Position numbers and translations under genes: made by a program | DNA from: an uncultured Nannocystaceae bacterium | GTDB taxonomy: Bacteria > Myxococcota_A > Polyangia > Nannocystales > Nannocystaceae | Assembly: GCA_938084085.1 (NCBI GenBank) | Contig: CALKDV010000173.1 | Location: 1-11,119, forward strand | Direction: 5' to 3' | DNA length: 11,119 nucleotides | In this document: positions 1-7,046 of the stretch, one piece after another | How positions within the stretch are numbered: position 1 is the stretch's first letter | Layout of the letters: every line of letters begins with the position of its first letter | Notes under the pieces: model-generated | Database searches by the model: none | Seen by the model: only the letters and a program-made list of their open reading frames with translations | Told to the model about the DNA's origin: nothing

Positions 1-1
1 C

Positions 2-166
2 AACGGGGGCGCCATTGCGATCGGGCACCCCACGGGTGCAAGCGGCGCCCGCATCATCGGGCACCTGGCGCACGAGCTAAGGCGCACCGGCGGACGCTTT
101 GCGGTGGGTTCGGCCTGCATCGGCGGAGGCCAAGGAATCGCCGTGGTGTTGGAGCGTCCGCAATGA
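2..166 (+). CDS. Thiolase (acetyl-CoA acetyltransferase family), C-terminal fragment
   Basis: Only the last 54 residues are in the window; the gene starts upstream. The visible reading frame has the two active-site motifs of the thiolase C-terminal domain: GGAIAIGHPTGASG, with the catalytic His at visible residue 9, and SACIGGGQGIA, with the second catalytic Cys at visible residue 39. The usual VVLER ending follows. Enzymes of this family cleave beta-ketoacyl-CoA or condense two acyl-CoAs in the cytoplasm. The fragment cannot separate degradative (FadA-like) from biosynthetic (PhaA/AtoB-like) members. Its TGA stop (164-166) overlaps the ATG of the next gene as ATGA, so the two are almost certainly co-transcribed and translationally coupled. 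This suggests the pair acts on the same acyl-CoA or oxo-acid metabolites. Confidence 0.93.
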   Translation, partial: NGGAIAIGHPTGASGARIIGHLAHELRRTGGRFAVGSACIGGGQGIAVVLERPQ

Positions 167-1407
167 CCATCGCGAGCGATCTCATCTATAACTGGAACGC
201 CCGAAACCGCCGCGGACCGCTGAGTCCCCTCCGAGATCGCGAGGTCTCGTTCTTCGACGAGACCCTGCGTGACGGGATCCAGTCACCATCGGTCAAAGAT
301 CCGAGCATCGAAGATAAGTTCGAGATCCTCCGTCTCGCCGCGAGCCTGGGAATCCACGCCGTGGATCTTGGGCTCCCAGGCGCGGGGCAACGCGCCATCG
401 AGGACGTCACGCGCCTCATCGAATTCTCGGAGCAAGAAAAACTTGGAATCGAGTACGCCTGCGCGGCGCGGACCCATCAAGCAGACATCAACGCAGTCGC
501 CGACATCGCAGACGCGACCGGTCAGCCAATCACCGTCTACGCCTTCCTCGGCTCGAGTCCCATCCGCTTGTTTACAGAGGACTGGTCTGTCGACACGCTC
601 CTCAAGCGGACGAAGGACGCCGCGACGTTGTGCGAGAAGCGCGGGCTCCCCATGACCTTCGTGACGGAGGACACCACCCGCACGCCCCCTCCCATCCTCG
701 ATCAGCTGTTTCGCTGCGCCGTGGATCACGGCGTGCGACGCCTGTGCCTGTGCGACACCGTCGGGCACGCCACCCCCGATGGCGTACGCGACCTCATCGG
801 TTACACCCGCATGATTCTTGAGACAGTCGGCGCGAACCATGTCGGCATTGACTGGCACGGTCACAACGATCGCGGCCTGGGCGTCACCAACAACATCATC
901 GCGATCGAGGCCGGCGCGGATCGAATTCACGGGACCGCCCTCGGGATCGGGGAGCGGGTCGGCAACGCCGCGCTCGACCAGACCCTCATGAACCTAAAAC
1001 TCCTCGGGGCGCTCGACGGTCACGACCTGCGCAACCTCGTCGAGTGGTGCACGACCGTCGCGCGGGCCTGCGACGTGCCGATCCATTTCCAGTACCCGCT
1101 CGTGGGGGAGGACGCGTTCCGCACCGCCACAGGCGTCCACGCCGCCGCCATTATCAAAGCCATCAAAAAAGGCGACAAGGAGCTTGCGGATCGCGTCTAT
1201 TCCGGGGTCCCCGCGGGATGGTTTGGACGCGGCCAAGCGGTAGAGGTCGGGTTCATGTCTGGGGAGAGCAACGTGGTGTTCTGGCTGGAACAACGCGGCA
1301 TCGAGGCGACCCCCTCGCGGGTCCGCGCGATCTTCGATCACGCCAAGGCCTGCGATCACATCCTCACAGATGATGAAATCCACGGCATCATGGCCACCTC
1401 CACCTGA
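163..1407 (+). CDS. DRE-TIM metallolyase, isopropylmalate/homocitrate-synthase-like (LeuA-type catalytic domain)
   Basis: This 414-aa enzyme belongs to the family that condenses acetyl-CoA with a 2-oxo acid (2-isopropylmalate, homocitrate, citramalate synthases) or performs the related lyase reaction. The signature FDETLRDGIQ at residues 31-40 supplies the catalytic Arg36, the metal-binding Asp37 and Gln40. The second metal site is HGHND at 232-236 (His232, His234). GIGERVGNAAL at 261-271 is closer to LeuA than to homocitrate synthase, and a CDTVG strand motif precedes the HxH motif. At 414 aa it is shorter than full LeuA (about 500-520 aa). It shows no obvious C-terminal allosteric domain, so leucine feedback is unlikely. 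A role in leucine synthesis cannot be assumed, since no leuBCD neighbour is seen and the upstream partner is a thiolase. Family assignment is firm; substrate is unknown. The ATG is fixed by the ATGA overlap with the thiolase stop. Confidence 0.87.
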   Translation: MTIASDLIYNWNARNRRGPLSPLRDREVSFFDETLRDGIQSPSVKDPSIEDKFEILRLAASLGIHAVDLGLPGAGQRAIEDVTRLIEFSEQEKLGIEYACAARTHQADINAVADIADATGQPITVYAFLGSSPIRLFTEDWSVDTLLKRTKDAATLCEKRGLPMTFVTEDTTRTPPPILDQLFRCAVDHGVRRLCLCDTVGHATPDGVRDLIGYTRMILETVGANHVGIDWHGHNDRGLGVTNNIIAIEAGADRIHGTALGIGERVGNAALDQTLMNLKLLGALDGHDLRNLVEWCTTVARACDVPIHFQYPLVGEDAFRTATGVHAAAIIKAIKKGDKELADRVYSGVPAGWFGRGQAVEVGFMSGESNVVFWLEQRGIEATPSRVRAIFDHAKACDHILTDDEIHGIMATST

Positions 1408-1410
1408 GGT

Positions 1411-1797
1411 CTACGCCTCTCGCTCTGAGGCTGCACCTGCGTCTTGGGTCACCACCGCGCGGGCCAAGGCCACGATCAACTGAAGTTGATCGTCGTCAGC
1501 GCGCCGGACGAGCGCCGCGAGTTGGGCGCGGTGCCTCAACCTCGGCGTGTCGACGGGGCGAGGCCCCTCGGACAGCAGGTCCGCCACGGACCCATCCCAC
1601 GACCAGGCGACGCGGGCCAGGGTGCGCAGCCCCGGGTTCACGAAGCGTCCGTTCTCAAGCTTGGACCACACGTTGGGCGTCAGCTCGGCGGCCGACGCCG
1701 CCTCGACCTGCGTCAGCCCACGTCGCTCACGTGCGATCCGCACCCTCCGGCCGAGGTCCGCGAAGAATTGACCCAGTCTCGTATCGAAGTCCTCCAT
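1411..1797 (-). CDS. XRE/Cro-CI-type helix-turn-helix regulator
   Basis: This is a 128-aa protein with one HTH_3 domain at about residues 14-76. It opens with LGRRVRIARERRGLTQVEAA (helices 1-2), continues with a recognition helix around LTPNVWSKLENG, and then has the helix LRTLARVAWSWDGSVADLL. The KLENG motif and following spacing are typical of XRE proteins. The C-terminal part (about 80-128) holds a short helix rich in Leu, Ile, Val and Ala, possibly for dimerisation. No ligand domain is recognised. An AGGA lies 4 bases before the ATG, a good ribosome site for this window. The gene sits 64 bp downstream of uvrB on the same strand, so it may share that transcript. Its stop is 3 bp from the stop of the convergent metallolyase. 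Neither its target nor any antitoxin role can be read from the sequence, and no toxin partner is adjacent. Confidence 0.88.
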   Translation of the reverse strand: MEDFDTRLGQFFADLGRRVRIARERRGLTQVEAASAAELTPNVWSKLENGRFVNPGLRTLARVAWSWDGSVADLLSEGPRPVDTPRLRHRAQLAALVRRADDDQLQLIVALARAVVTQDAGAASEREA

Positions 1798-1861
1798 GGC
1801 ATCCTAGTTTCGCCAGCCCAGGTCCCGAACTCAAGCGGAGATCGCACCAGGCCCAACAGAG

Positions 1862-4006
1862 CTAATGAATCATCGCCAGCTTGTGGGCCTCGAGTACCTG
1901 GAGGCGATCTCGGGCGCGGGCGGCGTCCTCGAATCGGAGCGCCTCCGCGTGCGCCGTCATCGTCGCACGCAACCCGGCGATCGACGCCTCCAGCTCCGGC
2001 AACGTCATCTCTTCGACAGGCGCCTCCACCACGCCGACGGGCGCATCGATCGCGCGCCCGCGACCTCCGCGGGAAACGGCCGCGTCTCCAGTTCCCGCGT
2101 CCTTGTCAATCTCGATGGGCGAGATGGCCGCGGTAGTTGAACGAGGCGAAATCCCATGCTCGGTATTGAAGGCTACCTGGAGCGCTCTGCGCCGCTTGGT
2201 CTCCGAGATCACCACCTCCATCGACGCGGTGACGCGATCGGCGTACATGATGACGCGACCGTTGAGGTTTCGTGCCGCGCGACCGCAGCTTTGAAACAGA
2301 CTCTTCCCCTCGCGTAAAAAACCCTCTTTGTCGGCGTCCAAGATCGCGACCAGGCTCACCTCGGGGATGTCGAGCCCCTCCCGGAGCAGGTTGATGCCCA
2401 CGAGGACGTCAAACGATCCCAAGCGCAGCTCTCGAAGAATCTCGATGCGCTCGAGGGTGTCGACGTCGGAGTGAAGGTATCGGACGCGCACCCCAAGCTC
2501 GCCAAAGTACTCCGTCAAGTCCTCCGCCATCCGCTTGGTGAGCGTCGTGACCAACACACGCTCCCCACCTTGAGCAACCTTCGTAATTTCGTCATGCAGG
2601 TCGTCCACCTGCCCCGCGATGGGCCGCACCTCGATCTCCGGATCAAGCAGCCCCGTAGGCCTGATCAGCTGTTCCACCACGACGCCCTCGGTCTTTTCGA
2701 GCTCGTAATTCCCCGGGGTGGCGCTCACGTAGATGGTCTGCTTGGCGCGCAGCGCCCACTCCTCAAACCGCAGCGGTCGGTTGTCGAGGGCGGAGGGCAG
2801 GCGAAATCCGTGCTCCACCAGGGTCTGCTTGCGACTGCGGTCGCCTTTGTACATCGCGCGAATCTGCGGCACCGTCTGGTGGGACTCGTCGACGAAGATG
2901 AGGAAGTCGTCCGCGAAGTAGTCAACGAGTGTCGGCGGAGGCTGTCCCGCGGTCCGTCCGGTGAGGTGACGCGAGTAGTTCTCCACCCCCGCGCAGCGGC
3001 CCATCTCCTCGAGCATCTCCAGGTCAAACATCGTGCGCTGTTCGAGGCGCTGGGCCTCAAGAACACGCTCGCCCTCGCTGAGTTCTGTGAGTCGCTCCCG
3101 AAGCTCGACTCGTATCCCATCGATCGCGCGCTTCAGTTGATCCTTGGGCGTCACGTAATGACTCGCCGGAAAAATTGTGACGCGGTTCATCTCACCGCGC
3201 GAGGTGCCCCGGAGCACGTCCACCTCAGTCAAGCTGTCAATCTCATCTCCAAAAAACTCAACTCGGACCGCAGTAGAATCTTCGTAAGGCGGAAAAATCT
3301 CGACCACATCACCCCTCGCGCGAAACGTACCTCGATGAAAATCAACGTCGTTTCGCTCGTAGTGCATCTCCACGAGGCGTCGCAAAAGCGCGTCACGATC
3401 CATCCGCTGTCCCACAGAGATCGGGACCACCATCCCGTAGTATGCCTCGGCCGCGCCGATACCGAAGATGCAAGAGACGCTCGCCACGATGATCACGTCC
3501 CGGCGACTCAACAACGCGTAGGTCGCCGCATGACGCATGCGGTCGATCTGGTCGTTGATATTCGAGTCCTTCTCAATGAAGGTGTCCGTAGACGGCACGT
3601 ACGCTTCAGGCTGATAGTAGTCGTAGTAACTGACGAAGTACTCGACCCGGTTGTGCGGGAACAGGGCCTTGAACTCCCCGTACAGCTGCGCGGCCAGGGT
3701 TTTGTTGTGCACGAGGACGAGGGTCGGTCGCTGCACCTTCGCGATCACGTTCGCCATGGTGAAGGTTTTCCCGCTGCCCGTAATACCCAACAGCACCTGG
3801 TGGGGCGCGCCCTCGACGAGCCCTGCTGTCAGCTCCGAGATGGCCTGGGGCTGGCTCCCCGCGGGCTCGAATTTCGTCACCAACTCAAAATCTCGGTCCG
3901 CCGCGATCTCCGGGCGCACCTCGTCTTCAAGGTCCCATGCCGTGGACGTCGACGGCGTCTCGGTCGCCATCGACAGGCCGTCCACGTCGCCCCTGTCCTT
4001 CGTCAT
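1862..4006 (-). CDS. uvrB: UvrABC system protein B (excinuclease ABC subunit B)
   Basis: UvrB is the DNA-damage-verifying helicase-fold subunit of nucleotide excision repair; it is loaded by UvrA and recruits UvrC. Positions below count from the ATG at 4006 (714 aa). Visible parts: Walker A GITGSGKT (74-81); the beta-hairpin that inserts between strands, YYDYYQPEAYVPSTDTF (127-143); Walker B-type DESH (373-376); SATPGNYE (428-435); GINLLREGLDIPEV (537-550); motif VI GRAARN (574-579). The C-terminal UVR helix pair that contacts UvrC lies at about 669-708. The residues before motif VI read FQSC where QTI is usual, a mild oddity. An upstream in-frame ATG at 4126 would overlap divergent thiE and lacks conserved sequence. 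ATG 4006 or ATG 3970 (702 aa) is more plausible; neither has a strong ribosome site. No LexA box is recognised. Confidence 0.97.
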   Translation of the reverse strand: MTKDRGDVDGLSMATETPSTSTAWDLEDEVRPEIAADRDFELVTKFEPAGSQPQAISELTAGLVEGAPHQVLLGITGSGKTFTMANVIAKVQRPTLVLVHNKTLAAQLYGEFKALFPHNRVEYFVSYYDYYQPEAYVPSTDTFIEKDSNINDQIDRMRHAATYALLSRRDVIIVASVSCIFGIGAAEAYYGMVVPISVGQRMDRDALLRRLVEMHYERNDVDFHRGTFRARGDVVEIFPPYEDSTAVRVEFFGDEIDSLTEVDVLRGTSRGEMNRVTIFPASHYVTPKDQLKRAIDGIRVELRERLTELSEGERVLEAQRLEQRTMFDLEMLEEMGRCAGVENYSRHLTGRTAGQPPPTLVDYFADDFLIFVDESHQTVPQIRAMYKGDRSRKQTLVEHGFRLPSALDNRPLRFEEWALRAKQTIYVSATPGNYELEKTEGVVVEQLIRPTGLLDPEIEVRPIAGQVDDLHDEITKVAQGGERVLVTTLTKRMAEDLTEYFGELGVRVRYLHSDVDTLERIEILRELRLGSFDVLVGINLLREGLDIPEVSLVAILDADKEGFLREGKSLFQSCGRAARNLNGRVIMYADRVTASMEVVISETKRRRALQVAFNTEHGISPRSTTAAISPIEIDKDAGTGDAAVSRGGRGRAIDAPVGVVEAPVEEMTLPELEASIAGLRATMTAHAEALRFEDAARARDRLQVLEAHKLAMIH

Positions 4007-4034
4007 GGGGGCACCATAGCAACCCTCGCCCCAG

Positions 4035-4802
4035 ATGCTCGCGGCTTCCTTCGTTGCGTGGTACGCAGCCCCTGTCGTGCCCCGTATTCCGCAGACGCTC
4101 GCCTCGCCACGGGGCGTGTATGCCATCTTGAACCATCCCTCGGCCGCGGCCGCGCCTCCCGAGCATCGGCTTCGGGCATGGGCCGCCGCCGGCGTCCGCT
4201 TTGTTCAGCTGCGCACCAAGGGCGCCTCTCGCGAAGAGAGAACGCAGCAGGTGCGGTTCTTGGCGCCCATCGCTCACAGTCTCGGGGTCTCCCTCGTCAT
4301 CAATGACGACGTCGAGGTGGCGGCGACGCCCCTGGAGGGGATCTGGGGCGTCCACCTTGGACAAGACGACTATGACGCCTCACGACAGTCTCCCGCAGGT
4401 CGATCGGCGCTCCGTGAGCTGCGCGGCCTCGGCCGCGGCGTCGGCTTGTCGACCCACACGCTGACTCAAGTCAGAGCCGCAGCCCTGGAGAAGCCCGACT
4501 ACATCGGTTTTGGACCCGTCTTCCCCACGGACACAAAGTCGGACACCGCCGAGGTCACCGGCGCAGCGGCCCTGGAGCGCGCGTGCGCCTACTATCGCGG
4601 GCCTGTGGTGGCCATCGGCGGTATCACCGAGGCACGAGCTTCGAAAGTCCGCGCCGCGGGTGTCGCAGCGATCGCGGCGATCGCTGCGCTGGAGGCGACG
4701 ACTTCACACGAATGTGAATTGCGAGCGCGCTCCCTCATGAAGGCCTGGGAACACCAGGCCTCAACGCTTCATCCGCGCACGGGGAAGAGCTCCCGAGGTT
4801 AG
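4035..4802 (+). CDS. thiE: Thiamine-phosphate synthase
   Basis: ThiE joins HMP-pyrophosphate and the thiazole phosphate to make thiamine monophosphate in the cytosol; it is a TIM barrel. Signatures in order, numbered from ATG 4035 (255 aa): QLRTKGA (58-64) with pyrophosphate-contacting Arg60 and Lys62; INDDVEVA (89-96) with metal-binding Asp; GVHLGQDD (105-112); GLSTHT (137-142); DYIGFGPVFPTDTK (155-168), the most diagnostic motif; VVAIGGIT (191-198). The first barrel strand is GVYAILN at 27-33, so the ATG leaves a long leader. GTG 4077 (241 aa) is an alternative that would also free space for promoters. No other thi gene is adjacent and no TPP riboswitch is seen upstream. The TAG stop overlaps the stop of the convergent gene. 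Confidence 0.93.
   Translation: MLAASFVAWYAAPVVPRIPQTLASPRGVYAILNHPSAAAAPPEHRLRAWAAAGVRFVQLRTKGASREERTQQVRFLAPIAHSLGVSLVINDDVEVAATPLEGIWGVHLGQDDYDASRQSPAGRSALRELRGLGRGVGLSTHTLTQVRAAALEKPDYIGFGPVFPTDTKSDTAEVTGAAALERACAYYRGPVVAIGGITEARASKVRAAGVAAIAAIAALEATTSHECELRARSLMKAWEHQASTLHPRTGKSSRG
4664..4688. repeat. Perfect 12-bp inverted repeat inside thiE
   Basis: The arms CGCAGCGATCGC and GCGATCGCTGCG are exact reverse complements separated by one G. Each arm contains the octamer GCGATCGC. The repeat lies in the codons for an AAIAAIAA helix near the end of thiE, about 115 bp before the stop. No T-run follows it, so it is not a standard terminator. It may result simply from repetitive Ala-Ile codons, or it may form a hairpin in the transcript. 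Confidence 0.8.
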
Positions 4803-5557
4803 AAGCGTCCGACCGCTGCGAGGCCCGCGCCAGACGGCATCCAGGTCGGCGCCAGGACAGCAGAAGCTTTATCTTCCCTCGAGCGATTTGATTTGATCTT
4901 CGTGACGATACCGGCGGTGAGCAAGATGGCACCGAGGGTCCCCATCGCCACAGCGCTCGCCAAAAACAACTCGCGCTGCTCTCCCGCTTTGCAGGTCTCC
5001 CCCTCGACAGGGCACCTCGTCACGGGGAAGGTGATTCCCACCAGGATCGCGGCGGCACCGAGGGCGCTGCCGCCTGCGATGAGCATGCCCTTTCCGGTCC
5101 GCTTTGGGGCCCCATCGTCGAGGGAAAAATCATCGTCACTGGTCATCTCCGCCAGCAATGCGTCGTCCTCGGAGTCGTCCCCCGAATCATCATCCGGATC
5201 CCCCTCGGCGACCGCTTCCTCGGCGACCGCTTCCTCGGCGACCGCTTCCTCGGCGACTGCTTCCTCGGCGACCGCTTCCTCGGCGACTGCTTCCTCTGCG
5301 ACTGCTTCCTCGGTGGCCGCTTCCTCGGCGACCGCATCCTCGGCGGCGGCATCCTCGGCGGCCGCCTCCTCTGCTGGCGTCTCCTCTGCGGGCGCCTCCT
5401 CTGCGGGCGCCTCCGCTGCGGGCGTCTCCGCTGCAGGCGCCTCCGCTGCGGGCGCGGGCTCCATTGTGTGGGCGGTGGCCACCGGGATTTGCACTGACAA
5501 GAAGCCAACACTCGCGAGTGTGGCAAGACCCATTTGAGTAAGATTACCTGAACGCAT
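4799..5557 (-). CDS. Exported Ala/Glu pentapeptide-repeat protein with two C-terminal membrane segments
   Basis: Not recognised as a named family. The 252-aa product begins with a likely Sec signal peptide (residues 1-29, cleavage plausible after VATA). Residues 36-118 are repeats of five residues drifting from EAPAA through EAPAE and DAAAE to seven identical EAVAE copies (84-118). A very acidic Asp/Glu linker follows (119-148). Two hydrophobic segments (about 157-179 and 197-220) flank a short loop with two cysteines, CPVEGETC (182-189). The chain ends in VGRF with a terminal aromatic residue. A plausible reading is a membrane-anchored protein whose long, negatively charged, extended repeat spans periplasm or envelope space; this is inference. 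GGAG five bases before the ATG supports the start. The stop codon overlaps the thiE stop by four bases (TTAG). Codons remain GC-rich, like the neighbours. Confidence 0.8.
   Translation of the reverse strand: MRSGNLTQMGLATLASVGFLSVQIPVATAHTMEPAPAAEAPAAETPAAEAPAEEAPAEETPAEEAAAEDAAAEDAVAEEAATEEAVAEEAVAEEAVAEEAVAEEAVAEEAVAEEAVAEGDPDDDSGDDSEDDALLAEMTSDDDFSLDDGAPKRTGKGMLIAGGSALGAAAILVGITFPVTRCPVEGETCKAGEQRELFLASAVAMGTLGAILLTAGIVTKIKSNRSREDKASAVLAPTWMPSGAGLAAVGRF
5204..5452 (-). repeat. 15-bp tandem repeat coding for Ala/Glu pentapeptides
   Basis: About sixteen degenerate 15-bp units encode residues 36-118 of the exported protein. The tract 5204-5308 is most uniform: seven units of gcgaccgcttcctcg (plus-strand reading) differ only by C/T at the sixth base and a G/T at the last base. 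The gradient from uniform to diverged units along the gene suggests recent expansion at the 3' side of the repeat by slippage or unequal crossing-over. The length may vary between strains. Confidence 0.9.
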
Positions 5558-5777
5558 CGAAGCTCCGAAGTAGCCTGAGGGTATCCCATCTGTCCGCCTC
5601 GCGAAACACGGTCCTGTCGTTCCAAAGATACCGTGGCGGTCTCCCCGGACGCCGCACCTGGCGCGACCGGCGAGGCCGCACGCCGCATACCCCGCCGATC
5701 TGGCCCGCGATGGCCCGTGTTTGGCGCATTACGACGCCTGGGCCAGCGCGCGACCTCCTGTCTTGGTAGGTTGCCCC

Positions 5778-6287
5778 ATGCCGGTCATGGCTGATATCGA
5801 CGATCCGCCCAAGTCCCGATGGCGGGGTATCTTGCTCGGATTGTTGGTCGCCTCCCCGCTCGGGCTCGGTCTCGGCCTCGTGTTCTTGCCGAGCCTGTAT
5901 GGACAAATCATGGGGGGAATTGGCGCCTTCGATGCCCAGCTCCGAGTCGACGACGAATTCATGAAGACCTTGTGCGTCGACGCCCTCGATGTGGACCGCG
6001 ACGAGGCCCTTTGTGGGTGCGCAATTCCAGCGGAGTTCCCCTCCCTTGATTGCCAAAGTCAATTCTCGTCATGGATGCTCCTCGAACAGCACCGCCGATG
6101 CGCCGCAGAGCAGACGCGACAGGCGGCCATCGGCTTTTGTGCCTGCGTCGACACCCTCGCGGCGCAGGTCACCGCCGCGACCGAGAAAGAGGATGACAAG
6201 GCCGCCCGGATGGCGGGTCAACGGTACCGCGCCTGTGCCGCCCTCGACGACGCCCTCGCGCGTCCCACCATCGAGTCCCTACAGTAG
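5778..6287 (+). CDS. Small single-pass membrane protein with duplicated Cys motif
   Basis: No named family is recognised. The 169-aa product has a short basic N-terminus (Lys12, Arg14, Arg16) and one hydrophobic segment at about 17-39, predicting a signal anchor with the C-terminal domain in the periplasm. That domain has eight cysteines (66, 79, 81, 92, 108, 121, 123, 153). Six form the same spacing twice: C66-x12-C79-x-C81 and C108-x12-C121-x-C123, the second reading FCACVDTL. This points to an internally duplicated, disulfide-stabilised or metal-binding domain. I prefer ATG 5778, preceded by GGTAGG at about 7 bases, over an in-frame TTG at 5721. The gene is divergent from the Ala/Glu-repeat protein, with 220 bp between starts, and its last nine bases overlap the end of trmB. 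Function is unknown. Confidence 0.75.
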   Translation: MPVMADIDDPPKSRWRGILLGLLVASPLGLGLGLVFLPSLYGQIMGGIGAFDAQLRVDDEFMKTLCVDALDVDRDEALCGCAIPAEFPSLDCQSQFSSWMLLEQHRRCAAEQTRQAAIGFCACVDTLAAQVTAATEKEDDKAARMAGQRYRACAALDDALARPTIESLQ

Positions 6288-6950
6288 CGGCGCCAATCGT
6301 GCTTCCTCGCCGGGGGCTTGCCACTGATAACGAAGCCGCCACACACGCTGGCCCCGGGCGAGCGTGGTCTCCTCACGCTTGCTCGCGATCCCCGTCGGAT
6401 TCTCTCGAGAGAAACTCCACGCACCCGCCAGGTTCAAAAATCCCATCGCCACGACCTGCGAGGATTCAAAGACCTCCATGGCGTCCAGGGCAATCTCAAA
6501 CACATCGGAAGCCATATGCACCTCACCTCCGCGGCGCAGCTGCTGCGCGAGCGTCTGGCACAGCCGCTCATCGAGCACCCGGCGCTTTTGGTGCCGCGCC
6601 TTAAACCAAGGATCTGGAAACAGCAGGTGAAAGCGCGCGACCTCGTCCGCCTCAAACACCCGATCCAAATCAACGTTGAGGTTGACGTAGCCAAAGTAAA
6701 GGTTCGAAAGACCCTCTCGAATCGCTTTCCGTCGATTGATCTCGACGAGCTTCTCACGAATCTCCAGGCCCACGACGGGTCGTTCCGGCCGCTGCCGCGC
6801 CAACTCAAACGCGAACTGGGCGTCGGCACACCCGAGTTCCACCTCCAGGGGCTCTGTCGTCGACAACCCCTGCGGACGCGCGTAGGCCTCGGCCCGAGCC
6901 GTCTGGAAATTGAGCCCCAGTGGGTTTACATGCTGCCGTACTGAACGCAA
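6279..6950 (-). CDS. trmB: tRNA (guanine-N7-)-methyltransferase
   Basis: TrmB methylates G46 in the variable loop of tRNAs using S-adenosylmethionine. The 223-aa chain matches the usual length (about 210-240). The SAM-binding motif is LEVELGCADAQFAFELA (35-51), with acidic Glu63 in VVGLEI. The family hallmark FPDPWFKARHQKRRVL (111-126) is intact; most members have Pro or Lys where Phe116 stands. HMASDVFE (145-152) corresponds to the conserved strand before the substrate-binding loop. The C-terminal signature is variant: GIASKREETTLARG (187-200), where many members have a TKFE-x-RG pattern. The start is TTG at 6950, with no better in-frame ATG; the ribosome site is weak. The gene appears monocistronic and its stop lies inside the end of the convergent Cys-rich membrane protein gene. 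Confidence 0.93.
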   Translation of the reverse strand: MRSVRQHVNPLGLNFQTARAEAYARPQGLSTTEPLEVELGCADAQFAFELARQRPERPVVGLEIREKLVEINRRKAIREGLSNLYFGYVNLNVDLDRVFEADEVARFHLLFPDPWFKARHQKRRVLDERLCQTLAQQLRRGGEVHMASDVFEIALDAMEVFESSQVVAMGFLNLAGAWSFSRENPTGIASKREETTLARGQRVWRLRYQWQAPGEEARLAPLL

Positions 6951-7046
6951 CGCAAAATGAACCTACCACCCTTGCCGTGGCCCGGTCACCAGGGTGTGCC
7001 CCACCGCGTCCTCTTTTTTCCCCAGCCCGCCCCCGATAGACGACTC

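Noticed and set aside
1408..1440. Toxin-antitoxin module built on the XRE protein
   Set aside because: No small toxin gene is adjacent; its neighbours are a metabolic enzyme and uvrB.
4007..4120. TPP riboswitch upstream of thiE
   Set aside because: No thi-box elements are visible, and the space between thiE and uvrB is too short.
2471..4306. 611-codon plus-strand open frame across uvrB
   Set aside because: It is antisense to a fully conserved uvrB and encodes an Arg/His-rich sequence with no recognisable domain; this is typical for the opposite strand of GC-rich genes.
4893..5541. Long plus-strand open frames opposite the Ala/Glu-repeat gene
   Set aside because: They are shadows of the 15-bp repeat (Ala-Thr-Ser or Pro/Arg repeats). 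The minus frame has a signal peptide, two membrane segments and a good ribosome site.
5558..5777. Divergent 220-bp gap: possible promoters and a GGTATC/GATACC inverted repeat (about 5580 and 5625)
   Set aside because: No hexamer pair with proper spacing was found on either strand; a TATCTT on the minus strand lacks a -35. The six-base repeat with a long spacer is easily due to chance.
5721..5777. TTG 5721 as start of the Cys-rich membrane protein
   Set aside because: It would add 19 residues including an extra Cys before the membrane anchor. ATG 5778 has a GGTAGG at a proper distance.
5544..6062. Minus-strand open frame of 172 codons across the 5558-5777 intergenic region and the Cys-rich protein gene
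   Set aside because: No recognisable domain. It overlaps a better-supported gene with a membrane segment and patterned cysteines.
6951..7046. GGTG/CACC hairpin followed by a T-run (about 6994-7018) as a terminator
   Set aside because: The stem has only four pairs, the T-run is offset by several bases, and no plus-strand gene ends upstream to need it.
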